From the NCBI RefSeq assembly GCF_040939785.1, contig NZ_CP162553.1:1426001-1490000 (forward strand): a DNA stretch of 64,000 nt. The letters are read 5' to 3'. Of this stretch, positions 25,758 to 34,150 are shown one piece after another (within the stretch, counting starts at the first letter, position 1; every line of letters begins with the position of its first letter). Origin of the DNA: Bradyrhizobium lupini. Lineage in GTDB: Bacteria > Pseudomonadota > Alphaproteobacteria > Rhizobiales > Xanthobacteraceae. The notes under the pieces were generated by a model, which made no database searches, was not told the DNA's origin, and saw nothing but the letters and a program-made list of their open reading frames with translations. Position numbers and translations under genes: made by a program.

Positions 25758-26750
25758 CTACTCTGCCGCTTGTGCAGTTCGACGCTGCGTGCGCTTTGCG
25801 GCATAGCTAGCTGCCGCCTCGCGCACCCAGGCGCCCTCATCGTGCGCCTTGCGGCGTGCCGCGATGCGATCCCGGTTGCAAGGACCGTTGCCGGCGAGCA
25901 CCTGCTTGAACTCGGTCCAGTCGATCTCGCTGTAGCGCCAGTGCCCGTCGGCGTCCTGAATCATGCCGGGATCGGGAATGGTGAGGCCGAGATATTGCGC
26001 CTGCGGCACGGTGGCGTCGACGAACTTCTGCCGCAGCTCGTCATTGGAGAAGCGCTTGATCTTCCATTTCGTCGAGGTGTCGCTGTGCTGGCTGGTGGCA
26101 TCGGGCGGGCCGAACATCATTAGCACCGGCCACCACCACCTATTCAAGGCATCCTGCGCCATCTCCTTCTGCTCCTCGGAGCCACGGCACAGCGTCAGCA
26201 TGATCTCATAGCCCTGGCGCTGATGGAACGACTCCTCCTTGCAGACGCGGATCATCGCGCGCGCGTAAGGACCATAGGAGCAGCGACACAGCGGAATCTG
26301 GTTCATGATCGCGGCGCCGTCGACCAGCCAGCCGATGGTGCCGATGTCGGCCCAGGTGAGGGTCGGGTAGTTGAAGATCGAGGAATATTTGGCCTTGCCC
26401 GCGAGCATGGCGTCGACCAGCTCTTCGCGCGAAGTGCCGAGCGTCTCGGCCGCGGCATAGAGATAGAGCCCGTGGCCGCACTCGTCCTGCACCTTGGCGA
26501 GCAGCGCGGCCTTGCGGCGCAAGGACGGCGCGCGGGTGATCCAGTTGCCTTCGGGCAGCATGCCGACGATTTCGGAATGAGCGTGCTGGGAGATCTGGCG
26601 GGTCAGCGTCTTGCGATAAGCCGCCGGCATCCAGTCGTTCGGCTCGATGCGCTCCTCGGCATCGATGCGCGTCTGGAACTGCGCAGCCTTGGCCGCATCC
26701 TCGAGGCCGCGATCATCGGTCTCGGCCGTGTTCAGCGCCTGGGTATACAT
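25758..26750 (-). CDS. paaA: 1,2-phenylacetyl-CoA epoxidase catalytic subunit PaaA
   Basis: About 330 residues, the catalytic diiron subunit that epoxidises the ring of phenylacetyl-CoA. Visible family segments include [24 protein letters not shown] near residue 38, [24 protein letters not shown] near residue 80, and [18 protein letters not shown] carboxylate/His ligands ([16 protein letters not shown]) near residue 173. The ATG at 26750 is preferred because GGGAGG lies 7 bases upstream; another ATG two codons earlier sits too close to that site. First gene of the paa catabolic operon. Confidence 0.95.
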   Translation of the reverse strand: MYTQALNTAETDDRGLEDAAKAAQFQTRIDAEERIEPNDWMPAAYRKTLTRQISQHAHSEIVGMLPEGNWITRAPSLRRKAALLAKVQDECGHGLYLYAAAETLGTSREELVDAMLAGKAKYSSIFNYPTLTWADIGTIGWLVDGAAIMNQIPLCRCSYGPYARAMIRVCKEESFHQRQGYEIMLTLCRGSEEQKEMAQDALNRWWWPVLMMFGPPDATSQHSDTSTKWKIKRFSNDELRQKFVDATVPQAQYLGLTIPDPGMIQDADGHWRYSEIDWTEFKQVLAGNGPCNRDRIAARRKAHDEGAWVREAAASYAAKRTQRRTAQAAE

Positions 26751-26774
26751 GCGCATCCTCCCATTTTATTGAGC

Positions 26775-26802
26775 AATATATAACAAGAATCAGATCACGC
26801 AA
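26775..26802 (-). promoter_or_regulatory. Candidate promoter of the paa operon
   Basis: On the minus strand TTGCGT (26802-26797) and TATATT (26780-26775) are separated by 16 bases, about 25 bases before the paaA start. The 73-base gap is strikingly AT-rich for this genome. The adjacent paaX gene suggests repression here in the absence of phenylacetyl-CoA. Confidence 0.45.
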
Positions 26803-26823
26803 GATATTTCTGTAACATAACAA

Positions 26824-27691
26824 TCAAGTCTCGAATCTCCTCTCCAGGAGTTTCCGCGCCAGCGGCAATGGCCCCTTTTCATTGGTCCCACGACCATCAA
26901 GCCATTGTTCCGATGGGACAAGCAGCGCGCGATAGATGTCGCCGCACAACGCACGGGCGGCCTTGCCTGGCCAGTTCGCCGGAAGCAGGCTTTCGGGCAG
27001 CAGCGGATCGCGCAGCACGACTCGGCGATAATGGTGGATCAGGAGGATGCGCGCCGTGAAGGCGTCGGCCTCGGACAAGTCGCTGCCGCGCGCGATCGCG
27101 GCGCGCAGCGGCTCGAACGTCTTCATGAACTTGAGATAGGCGTCCGCGGTGCGATCCAGTGGCCAGCTCGCACTGAGCAGCCGGCGACCACTGTCATCCT
27201 CGGCCGAGACCTCCAGACGGATGGCGCCCGCGGCCCTCGCCGGGCACTGGCACGCCTGACGGGGCGACCCACACGCCCGGCAGCGGGCTGCCGAAGCCGG
27301 CATTGCGGAGCGCCTCGCGCGAGGCATCGCGATCCTCGCCATTGCCGATCAGAAGCAGCTCGAAGCGCCCGGTCCAGTCGGATGGCGGCGGATCGTAGAT
27401 ATGGCGTGTCGCGGCCTCGAAGATCTGGCGGCCCTTGTCGGCCAAGCGGTAAAAACTATTGCGGCCGACCTTTTCGCGCGTCAGCCAGCCATCGGCAGCA
27501 AGCCGCGACATCGCGGTACGCACCACGCCGCTGTCGATGTCCAGGGTCTCGAAGAATTCCAGCAGCGTGCCGAGCCATACCGAACCGCCACGCGGCACGA
27601 TGGCATCACCGAATACCGTGATGACGATAGAGCCGGTGCGCGACGGCTCGCGCTTGAGCTGATCGATGATGCGGGACAACGGATGCGCCAT
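26824..27691 (-). pseudogene. paaX: PaaX-type phenylacetic acid degradation repressor, frameshifted
   Basis: Two overlapping frames together encode a normal PaaX of about 288 residues. The first runs from ATG 27691 (MAHPLSRIIDQLKREPSRTGS) through the winged-helix domain (GVVRTAMSRLAADGWLTREKVGR) to GVWVAPSGVPVPGE. The second resumes with AAGAIRLEVSAEDD and continues to the stop at 26824, through the conserved helical C-terminal part (LIHHYRRVVLRDPLLPESLLPANWPG). The break falls at the CCC run 27234-27236, where removing one base (GAGGGCC to GAGGCC on the coding strand) restores one frame. PaaX binds paa promoters and is released by phenylacetyl-CoA. The shift is either a sequencing error or a real loss that would derepress the paa operon. 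Confidence 0.85.
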
Positions 27692-27783
27692 GCGCGAGGC
27701 ATAGCGCGTTTGGTGCGGGCACGACAATGGACGGGTGCGACGCTCTTCTCCCTTGCCCCGTTCTTACGGAGAGAGGCAAAGAA

Positions 27784-28554
27784 TTACCGATGCGGATCGG
27801 GATAGACCACGCTGCGCCAGCCGCTGCGGTCGAAGGGCCGCCAGCTGCCTTCCTTCTGCGCAAGGCGATCAGCCACCGCGAAGACAGCGGCGGGATGATG
27901 GCCCATGCCGCAATGGCTGCTCTCGATCTCGATGCTCTCGGTCTGCGCGCCCGTCTTCTCCATGCAGCCCTGCCAGGCGCAGACGCCGTCGGTGCGGCTG
28001 AAGATCGCCGTGGTCGGCACCGGCGGCGGAACGGCGAGATCGCCGCCGAACTGCGGGTCGACCTCGTTGGACTTCCGGCCGCTCGCCCATTCATAGACTC
28101 GCCAGGCATTGGTCGAATGCGGATCGCCGGCAAAGGGGCTGCCGAGCGTGATCACCTGGCGTACGCGGTCGGGCATCATCTTGGCGAGCTGGCGCGCATA
28201 GAGACCGCCGAGGCTCCAGCCGACCAGGCTGATCTTGCGGCCGTGCCTGTCGCTGAGCTCCTGAACCAGATCCACCATCGCGTGCTGCACGCCCTCGCGC
28301 AGGCCATAGTTGCGGCCTTGGCGCCAGCCGCTCACCGCATAGCCCTTGCCGGACAGAAAGGTGCGCAGTGCACGCGTGGACCCGTCGGAGGCCACGAGGC
28401 CCGGCAGAACCAGCACCGGATGCCTATCGCCGCGCGGCGCGAGGCTGAGCAGCGGCAGCGCGCCGAGGAAGGCGCCGAACTCGTGGATCGCTCGCCCTTC
28501 CAGGAACATCAGGGTGCGAGACGGCGGGCTCAGCGTCTGGGCAGTAGCGGTCAT
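27784..28554 (-). CDS. Alpha/beta hydrolase, lipase-like
   Basis: A 256-residue alpha/beta hydrolase with the nucleophile motif SLVGWSLGGLYARQLAKMMPD near residue 115 (GWSLGG). An acid appears in FSRTDGVCAWQGC and a His in SSHCGMGHHPAAV near the C terminus. No signal peptide is seen. The ATG at 28554 is preceded by AGGGGA, and the open frame upstream is not used. The protein is closely similar to the gene at 41232-42032, sharing the segments VSLVGWSLGG, YAR and ITLGSPFA, so the two are paralogues. A lipid or polyester substrate is plausible given the PHA genes nearby. Confidence 0.82.
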   Translation of the reverse strand: MTATAQTLSPPSRTLMFLEGRAIHEFGAFLGALPLLSLAPRGDRHPVLVLPGLVASDGSTRALRTFLSGKGYAVSGWRQGRNYGLREGVQHAMVDLVQELSDRHGRKISLVGWSLGGLYARQLAKMMPDRVRQVITLGSPFAGDPHSTNAWRVYEWASGRKSNEVDPQFGGDLAVPPPVPTTAIFSRTDGVCAWQGCMEKTGAQTESIEIESSHCGMGHHPAAVFAVADRLAQKEGSWRPFDRSGWRSVVYPDPHR

Positions 28555-28755
28555 CAATGGTCCCCTTGGGAAAATTGCTGAAAAGGCCACCGGTTGTTTG
28601 CCGGCAGATGGGTATGGGATTCCAACACGCCGGCTTCTGGATCGTTCCGCAACGCAACATGAATCAGCTAGGCAGCGGGTTCCCGACATTCAAGCGGGAG
28701 ACACCCCGGGCCACAATAGGCCCGCGCGTTAATGCTGACGTCCGTGACGCAAAAG

Positions 28756-30042
28756 TCACAACAATCGAAGCAGGAATTCTACGGAGTAAAGCGCAAGACC
28801 CGCGAGCCCCCCGATCAGCGAGCCGTTGAAGCGGATGTATTGCAGGTCGCGGCCAATGTTGATTTCGATCAGCGAAATCAGCTGCGCCATGTCCCACGAC
28901 TTGACCTGGTCGGAGATGAAGGTCGAGACGCCGCTCTTCTGGTCCGCGACGAAACTGCGCAGCACCGCGACCAGCCCCTTGTTGATCTCGCCGCGCAGCT
29001 CGGCATCGCCCGCAAGCGCTTCGCCCGCCGCGACACACATTCCCGCGAGATGATGCTGCAGCACCTGCGTCTCGCCGCTTGCACTACGTTCGATGAAGGA
29101 CCGCGTATTGGCCCAGACGGTGCGGGCGAGATCGGCAAGCTCGGGACGCGCGAGCAGATCGCGCTTCAAGCCGTCGATGCGGTCGATATAGGCCTGGTCG
29201 GTGCCGAGCCGGTCGACGAAGCTCAGCACCATGCGATCGAACTCGCCGCGAAAAGGATGTTTGGGATCGCTGCGCACTTCATTGAAGAACGCGGTGGCGG
29301 AGGCCACGATCTTGTTCACCAGAAACTTGTCGGCGCGATAGAGCCTGAGCAAGGTCGGCAATTCCGCGCGCACCTTCTCGCGGATGATCGCCATCGTCTC
29401 GGTCTGGTTCAGCGTCTCGTGCATCACGCGCAGAAGATCGTCGAACAGGATCTGGTGCCGCCCTTCCGCGACGAAGCCGCGCAACGTGCCGGCCGCGAGC
29501 GGCGCCAGATCGACGGCCTGGAGCTGCGAGGACATGCGGCGGATGATGAAGGTCATCAGACCGGAGCTCTCGGTCGCGGAGACAGCCTCCGGCAGCAGGC
29601 GCAGCGCAAAGCGCGCGAGGTCATCGCTGCGCTTGCGATCGCGCAGCCAGTCGGCGACGAAGGAGCCGAAATCGATCTCCTTCAGCTTGGCCTCGACGGG
29701 AGCGGCCTCGAGGAAATGCACCTGGATGAACTCGCCGAGCTTGTCGGCGATACGGGCCTGGTTGCTCTGGATGATCGCGGTGTGTGGGATCGGCAGGCCG
29801 AGTGGACGCTTGAACAGCGCGACCACCGCATACCAGTCGGCGAGCCCGCCGATGGTCGCGGCTTCGGCGAAGGCCGCGATGAATCCGAACACGGGATGTA
29901 CGGGCAGCAGCCATTTCGCAACGACGAACAGGACAAGCGTCGAGCCCAGCACCAGCGTCGCCAGCGCTTTCACGCGGCGCAATTCGGCTGCGCGTTCGGC
30001 GTCGCCGGGAGTGTCGAAAGAGAAGGCGCCTGATGGAGTCAT
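28756..30042 (-). CDS. DUF445 family membrane protein
   Basis: A 428-residue protein with a hydrophobic start (VKALATLVLGSTLVLFVVAKWLLPVHPVFGFIAAFAEAATIGGLADWYAVVALFKRPLG), characteristic of DUF445 (YjiN) proteins. A long helical central region and a short C-terminal hydrophobic end (SLIGGLAGLALYSVEFLLRL) follow. GGLADWYAVVALFKRPLGLPIPHTAII is the most conserved block. The function is unknown in any species. The start is the ATG at 30042; a GTG one codon earlier is possible. Confidence 0.86.
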   Translation of the reverse strand: MTPSGAFSFDTPGDAERAAELRRVKALATLVLGSTLVLFVVAKWLLPVHPVFGFIAAFAEAATIGGLADWYAVVALFKRPLGLPIPHTAIIQSNQARIADKLGEFIQVHFLEAAPVEAKLKEIDFGSFVADWLRDRKRSDDLARFALRLLPEAVSATESSGLMTFIIRRMSSQLQAVDLAPLAAGTLRGFVAEGRHQILFDDLLRVMHETLNQTETMAIIREKVRAELPTLLRLYRADKFLVNKIVASATAFFNEVRSDPKHPFRGEFDRMVLSFVDRLGTDQAYIDRIDGLKRDLLARPELADLARTVWANTRSFIERSASGETQVLQHHLAGMCVAAGEALAGDAELRGEINKGLVAVLRSFVADQKSGVSTFISDQVKSWDMAQLISLIEINIGRDLQYIRFNGSLIGGLAGLALYSVEFLLRLL

Positions 30043-30059
30043 CACAGCATCACCCTATC

Positions 30060-30138
30060 CGTCATTGCGAACGAAGCGAAGCAATCCAGAGTCTTTCAAG
30101 GAGGCAGACTGGATTGCTTCGCTTCGCTCGCAATGACG
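30060..30138. repeat. Palindromic intergenic repeat (CGTCATTGCGAACG family)
   Basis: Left arm CGTCATTGCGAACGAAGCGA then GCAATCCAGA, and right arm TGGATTGCTTCGCTTCGC then TCGCAATGACG, form a near-perfect inverted repeat of about 79 bases. It is the same family as 4351-4468. It lies between the DUF445 start and the phasin terminator. Confidence 0.85.
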
Positions 30139-30154
30139 GCTACGGCGGAATAAC

Positions 30155-30177
30155 AAAAGGCCCGCCGAAGCGGGCCT
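30155..30177 (-). terminator. Rho-independent terminator of the phasin gene
   Basis: On the minus strand AGGCCCGC-TTCG-GCGGGCCT is followed by TTTTGTTA, a strong GC stem with tetraloop and T-tract. It starts about 30 bases after the phasin stop at 30207 and ends that transcript. Confidence 0.88.
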
Positions 30178-30206
30178 CAAATTCAGTTTTTACTCAGGGG
30201 GCCGTA

Positions 30207-30662
30207 TCAGGCGGTCTTGTTGTAGACCTTGGCAAAATTGTCCTGAGCGGACTTCGCACCGTTAGCGGCGAGCTTGCCGAAATAGTCGGTGGTCGCCTTG
30301 GCGCGCGAGACGAACGCTTCGCCGCGGGCGCGGAGCAGGCCGGACTGGATCTCGACAGCTTCGCTGAACGACTTGGCGGACGCGAGCTTGTCGATGCCTG
30401 CGAAGAATGCCTCGGCGTCCTCGTAGATCGCCTGCTGGATGTTGCGGCTGATCTTGCCGGCTTCGGTGACGGTCTCGGTCACCGCGTTTTCGACGGCGGC
30501 GGTCACGCGCTCAGAGCCAGCGAACACCTCGGCAGCACGGTCCTTGGCAGTGTTGGCGGACTTCTTGACGAACTCGCGGGCGGCCTCGGGAACTTCCAGG
30601 TTCTGGATGTTCTTGAACGCGTCCTTGAAGCCTTCGAAAGCGGTGTTGGTTTCGGTGGTCAT
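30207..30662 (-). CDS. phaP: Phasin (PHA granule-associated protein)
   Basis: A 151-residue small helical protein of the Phasin_2 type. It has GFKDAFKNIQNLEVPEAAREFVKKSANTAKDRAAEVFAGSERVTAAVENA in the first half and SAKSFSEAVEIQSGLLRARGEAFVSRAKATTDYFGKLA in the second. Phasins coat PHA granules and control their size. The ATG at 30662 is preceded by GGAGAGA; earlier in-frame codons are in the leader. A clear terminator follows, so it is a monocistronic gene. The upstream gap holds a palindrome that may be the site of a PHA regulator. The class III-type PHA synthase genes lie 0.8-2.2 kb away, making a PHA gene group. Confidence 0.88.
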   Translation of the reverse strand: MTTETNTAFEGFKDAFKNIQNLEVPEAAREFVKKSANTAKDRAAEVFAGSERVTAAVENAVTETVTEAGKISRNIQQAIYEDAEAFFAGIDKLASAKSFSEAVEIQSGLLRARGEAFVSRAKATTDYFGKLAANGAKSAQDNFAKVYNKTA

Positions 30663-30756
30663 TGGGGGTCTCTCCATCCTCATTGGTTGAGCTATGGGCT
30701 CACCCCGTCCGGTTTTGGCCCGGGGCACGGCTTATATGCCATAGTTAATTGTGCGA

Positions 30757-30774
30757 TGCAATATCCATATTGCA
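30757..30774. promoter_or_regulatory. Perfect palindrome upstream of phasin
   Basis: TGCAATAT-CC-ATATTGCA is a perfect inverted repeat 95 bases before the phasin ATG. TGC-containing symmetric sites are known for the PHA regulator PhaR in alphaproteobacteria, which represses phasin genes. This palindrome is a good candidate for that site, but no experiment or regulator gene in the window proves it. Confidence 0.5.
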
Positions 30775-30864
30775 GTGCGATATCACGAAACCGTGAATAG
30801 CCATGTTGAGAGGCATCTGGCGCCTCCCTGACCATCCGGGTTCCCGAACACCGTCCAGCGGTTC

Positions 30865-31457
30865 TCAATGCTGGACGGCGCCAAGCAGCCCATAGGCCTC
30901 CATCTGGGCCTGGACCTGCGCGATGTTGTGCCCGAGCACCACGATATCGTGGGTCTTGCCGTCGACGTCGCGAACATGGTCGCGCAGCAGTGCCTCGGCC
31001 TTGAAGCCAAGGCTCTCGAACAGCGTGATCGCCGCCTGCTGATCGACCGTCATTTGGACCGAGAGCTTCTCGAGGCCGGCCCCGAGCGCTAGGGCGAAGG
31101 TCTCCTGCGACAGCGTCCTTCCCACCCCTTCCCGCGCACGTCGAGCGAAACCACCATTCGGATCTCGCCGACATGAGGCGACCAGGAGTGCGGATCGCGC
31201 ACCAGCGTGCCGCAGCCGACGACCGTGCCGTCCCTGACCGCGAGCAGGCTCGTGATCGCGCCGCGCGCGATCTCCTTGACCCAGGCGGAGAGCACCTTCG
31301 GCTCACTGATGTTGCGCGGCAGGAACAACAGGTCGTGGGTCGGCAGGCCCTTGCCGAAGGCGAGCACCGCGGCTTCGTCCGCCGGGGACATCAGGCGGAT
31401 CTCGATATCGCCCGCGTCCGTCTTCACATGGCGCGGATAGGAACGCTGCTCACTCAT
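30865..31457 (-). pseudogene. GNAT-family N-acetyltransferase, frameshifted
   Basis: Two frames together encode one GNAT protein of about 197 residues. The first (ATG 31457, MSEQRSYPRHVKTD) runs to HVGEIRMVVSLDVRGKG. The second continues with GRTLSQETFALALGAGLEKL and ends in TLFESLGFKAEALLRDHVRDVDGKTHD, the usual C-terminal half with the acetyl-CoA-binding and ESLGF-type motifs. The break is at the CCCC run 31125-31128; adding one base would rejoin the frames. The ATG overlaps the phaC stop (ATGA), so this acetyltransferase is translationally coupled to the PHA synthase. Its substrate and its role in PHA metabolism are unknown. Confidence 0.8.
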
Positions 31458-32536
31458 GTCGATCTCTTCCCCAGCCAGGAATCCAGTTTCGGCCACAGCC
31501 GCTTCACCGCATTGGCGCCGGCGACCAGCGAGACGTGACCGCCCTTCAGCATCACCTCCTCCTTGTCCTCCGATCCGATCTTGGCGATCAGGTGCTTTGC
31601 CGCCTCATACGGCACGATGTGGTCATGCTCGGCGACCGCATGCAGGAACGGCACCTTGATGTCCTCGAGCTTCGCCGCACGGCCGCCGACCGACATGGTG
31701 TCGTTGAACAGCTTGTTGTCCCACATCAGGTCCTTGGTGATGGTGCGGAAATATTCGCCGGCCAGCGGCAGCGTGTCGGTCGCCCAGCGGTCGAACATCC
31801 GGTAGGATTTGACGAACTCGTCGTTCCAGATGTTTTCCCAGAGCTGGATCTGGCTGACGGTGCGGGAGGCCGGGCGCAGCATCTCGAACGACGACAGGAT
31901 CATCTCGGGCGGCACGTTGCCGACGCTGTCGACGAGGCGATCGACGTCGAAATAGCGACGGTCGGAGAAGTTCGAGAACAGCTTCATCTCGCGAAAGTCG
32001 ATCGGCGTGGTGAAGCAGATCAAATTCTTCATCGGCCCATCCTTGTGGATCGAGCCGTAGAGCAGCGACAGCACGCCGCCGAAGCAATAGCCGATGACGG
32101 AGACGTCCTGTTCGCCGGAATCCTGCTGCACGCGGCGGATGCAGTCCGGGATGAAGTCGAGGACATAATCCTCCATGCGGAGGCTCTTCTCCTCCGGCCG
32201 TGGCGCGCTCCAGTCGAGCATGTAGACGTCGTAGCCGCGCTTCAACAGGAACTCGATGAAACTCTGGCCGGGCACGAGGTCGAGAATGTAACCGCGATTG
32301 GTGGTCGCCATCACGATCAAAATCGGAATTCGATAGATCTCGTCGGACATCGGTCGATAGTGGTAGAGGCTCATCGTGCCGCGTGAATGCAGCACGTCCT
32401 TCGGCGTCGACCCGAGCGTGGGGCCGGACGTCGAGAAATATTCGACGCCCTTGATGCTTCTCTGGATGGCGCGTTGCACCTCGGACTGGATGCGCTCCGG
32501 GATCCCTGCGAAGTCTAATCCGGCGGGTGCATTCAT
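31454..32536 (-). CDS. phaC: Class III-type poly(3-hydroxyalkanoate) synthase subunit PhaC
   Basis: A 360-residue synthase. The lipase-like box is GYCFGG with nucleophile Cys151, and the acid and His lie in AEHDHIVPYEAAKHLI and KGGHVSLVAGANAVK near the end, the Cys-Asp-His set of PHA synthases. Length is typical of the small class III/IV PhaC, which needs a partner subunit, whereas class I synthases are about 590 residues. The partner gene directly upstream overlaps the phaC start by 4 bases. The enzyme polymerises 3-hydroxyacyl-CoA into polyester. Rhizobia usually also have a class I synthase, so this is probably an additional one. Confidence 0.9.
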   Translation of the reverse strand: MNAPAGLDFAGIPERIQSEVQRAIQRSIKGVEYFSTSGPTLGSTPKDVLHSRGTMSLYHYRPMSDEIYRIPILIVMATTNRGYILDLVPGQSFIEFLLKRGYDVYMLDWSAPRPEEKSLRMEDYVLDFIPDCIRRVQQDSGEQDVSVIGYCFGGVLSLLYGSIHKDGPMKNLICFTTPIDFREMKLFSNFSDRRYFDVDRLVDSVGNVPPEMILSSFEMLRPASRTVSQIQLWENIWNDEFVKSYRMFDRWATDTLPLAGEYFRTITKDLMWDNKLFNDTMSVGGRAAKLEDIKVPFLHAVAEHDHIVPYEAAKHLIAKIGSEDKEEVMLKGGHVSLVAGANAVKRLWPKLDSWLGKRST

Positions 32537-32916
32537 GTCTTCTCTCCGCCTTCAGACGGCGGGCGCTTGGTGCGCGGCGGGCGCAATGCAGTATCGGAGC
32601 CCTGAGAAATTCCGGAACTTGCCGCCATCTGGCTCAGCATCGACTTGATCTCACCGATCTGTCCTTCGATGGACTGTAGCCGTTCCGCAAGGCCGGTGAC
32701 CTGGTCCCGGCTCGGCAGATTCATGGAGACCAGATATTTCTCCATGAGGTCGCCGAGCTGCTTCTGAGCACCTGCAGCAACGCCGCCGGCCCGGTTCACG
32801 GCTTGCGAAAACTCGGGCGACGACATGGCCTGATTGGCGAAGGAGTTGAACCCCTTCTCCATCTCGCCAACCATCTTCTGCCACATGGCAATGGGGTCGT
32901 TGCTTTTGTCGGTCAT
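32533..32916 (-). CDS. phaE: PhaE-like PHA synthase partner subunit
   Basis: A 127-residue protein, MTDKSNDPIAMWQKMVGEMEKGFNSFANQAMSS then helical stretches with LPSRDQVTGLAERLQSIEGQIGEIKSML and a polar C terminus. The LPSRDQVTGLAERL segment and the DPIAMWQKMVGEMEKGFNSF start recall the conserved core of PhaE/PhaR-type subunits and phasin-like regulators that accompany class III/IV synthases. It is much shorter than the 40-kDa PhaE of Allochromatium, so the family link is inferred. The ATG at 32916 follows AGGAGG, and its stop overlaps the phaC start (ATGA). Confidence 0.75.
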   Translation of the reverse strand: MTDKSNDPIAMWQKMVGEMEKGFNSFANQAMSSPEFSQAVNRAGGVAAGAQKQLGDLMEKYLVSMNLPSRDQVTGLAERLQSIEGQIGEIKSMLSQMAASSGISQGSDTALRPPRTKRPPSEGGEKT

Positions 32917-33086
32917 CGGCGTCCTCCTGAAAGCGAGAGCTTCGATGCCCTTCCTTTTTCGCCATACCACACCGTTGCGCGGTGCCGGTCAACCGGCAAG
33001 CAGCGGGTCCGGTGTCGCGGACGCGGCTTCATTGCGAGGGGAAACCGTGCGATACAGCATTAATCAAAAGCCGAGGGAACGCACCC

Positions 33087-34001
33087 GTGAACGCCTATCA
33101 TCCGCCGCAAACCGTCCACGCCAACGGCATCGACATCTGTTACGAGACTTTCGGCAACGACAGTGCCGAGCCGCTGCTTCTGATCATGGGGTTAGGCGCC
33201 CAGATGATCCACTGGGACGATGCGTTCTGTGAGCAGCTCGCCGCGCACGGCTTTCGCGTCATCCGGTTCGACAATCGCGACATCGGCAAGTCGAGCCATC
33301 TCACAGGCGGCAAGCGTCTGACGCCGCTCGAGCTGTTGAAGCTCCGGTTTCTCAGGATTCCTGTGGCCGCAACCTACAAGCTGATCGACATGGCAAAAGA
33401 CACTGTCGGGCTGATGGATGCGCTCGGCGTCAAGTCGGCGCACCTGGTCGGGGCGTCCATGGGCGGCATGATTGCGCAGGAAGTGACGTTGTCGTTTCCC
33501 GAGCGGGTGCGCTCGCTCACCTCGATCATGTCGACGACCGGCAATCCGCGCCTGCCGCCCCCGACACGCGAGGCCGCCGCGATGCTGATGGCGCCGCCGC
33601 CGCGCAGCAAGGAGGAGTTCATCGTCCGCTACGGCCAGACCTGGAACGTGTTGCGGGCCGGGTCCTTCCCGGAGGAAGAGGCGCTCGATCCCGGTCGTGC
33701 CGAGCGCGTGTTCGCGCGCGGGCTCAATCCGGCCGGTGTCGGCCGGCAGCTCCGCGCGGTGCTCGCCTCGGGTAGCCGCAAGGAGCGGCTGCATGGCGTC
33801 AAGACGCCGACACTCGTCATCCACGGCACCGTCGATCCGCTGGTCCGCCCCGAGGGCGGCAGGGACACGGCAGAGTCAATTCCGGGGGCCAAGCTGCTGA
33901 TGATCGACGGCATGGGCCACGCGCTGCCGATGCGGTTCTGGCCGGACATCATCGACGCCATCGCCAAGCACGCCCATGGCGCGGAGGTGCAGGCGGCGTA
34001 G
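33087..34001 (+). CDS. Alpha/beta hydrolase, GTG start
   Basis: A 304-residue alpha/beta hydrolase. The oxyanion-hole region is LLLIMGLGAQMIHWDD, the nucleophile box GASMGGM near residue 122 (HLVGASMGGMIAQEV), the acid in IHGTVDPLVRPEGG and the His in IDGMGHALPMRFWPD. The GTG start follows GAGGGA; a longer open frame upstream has no supporting ribosome site. It is divergent from the PHA synthase operon. The substrate is unknown; the family includes aromatic polyketide esterases and lactonases. Confidence 0.86.
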   Translation: MNAYHPPQTVHANGIDICYETFGNDSAEPLLLIMGLGAQMIHWDDAFCEQLAAHGFRVIRFDNRDIGKSSHLTGGKRLTPLELLKLRFLRIPVAATYKLIDMAKDTVGLMDALGVKSAHLVGASMGGMIAQEVTLSFPERVRSLTSIMSTTGNPRLPPPTREAAAMLMAPPPRSKEEFIVRYGQTWNVLRAGSFPEEEALDPGRAERVFARGLNPAGVGRQLRAVLASGSRKERLHGVKTPTLVIHGTVDPLVRPEGGRDTAESIPGAKLLMIDGMGHALPMRFWPDIIDAIAKHAHGAEVQAA

Positions 34002-34124
34002 ATTGACCGACGCAGACAGTCTCCTCACGGTGACCATGTGAGCTGCCGGTTACTCTCTTAACGCGTGCCGGTGCGAAAGCTATACAGGCCTCCTTCAATC
34101 GCTGAGAACCTCAATCGCCAACAA

Positions 34125-34140
34125 AGAGGCCGCGGCCTCT
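34125..34140. promoter_or_regulatory. 16-bp perfect palindrome in a 5' leader
   Basis: AGAGGCCG-CGGCCTCT is a perfect palindrome ending 10 bases before the ATG of the NTF2-like gene and next to its GGAG ribosome site. It could be an operator or a small mRNA hairpin affecting translation. Confidence 0.35.
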
Positions 34141-34150
34141 CGGAGTTCAC

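Noticed and set aside
26824..27691. Programmed ribosomal frameshift in paaX
   Set aside because: No slippery heptamer or downstream structure is evident, PaaX is normally a single frame, and four other genes in the window show the same homopolymer defect.
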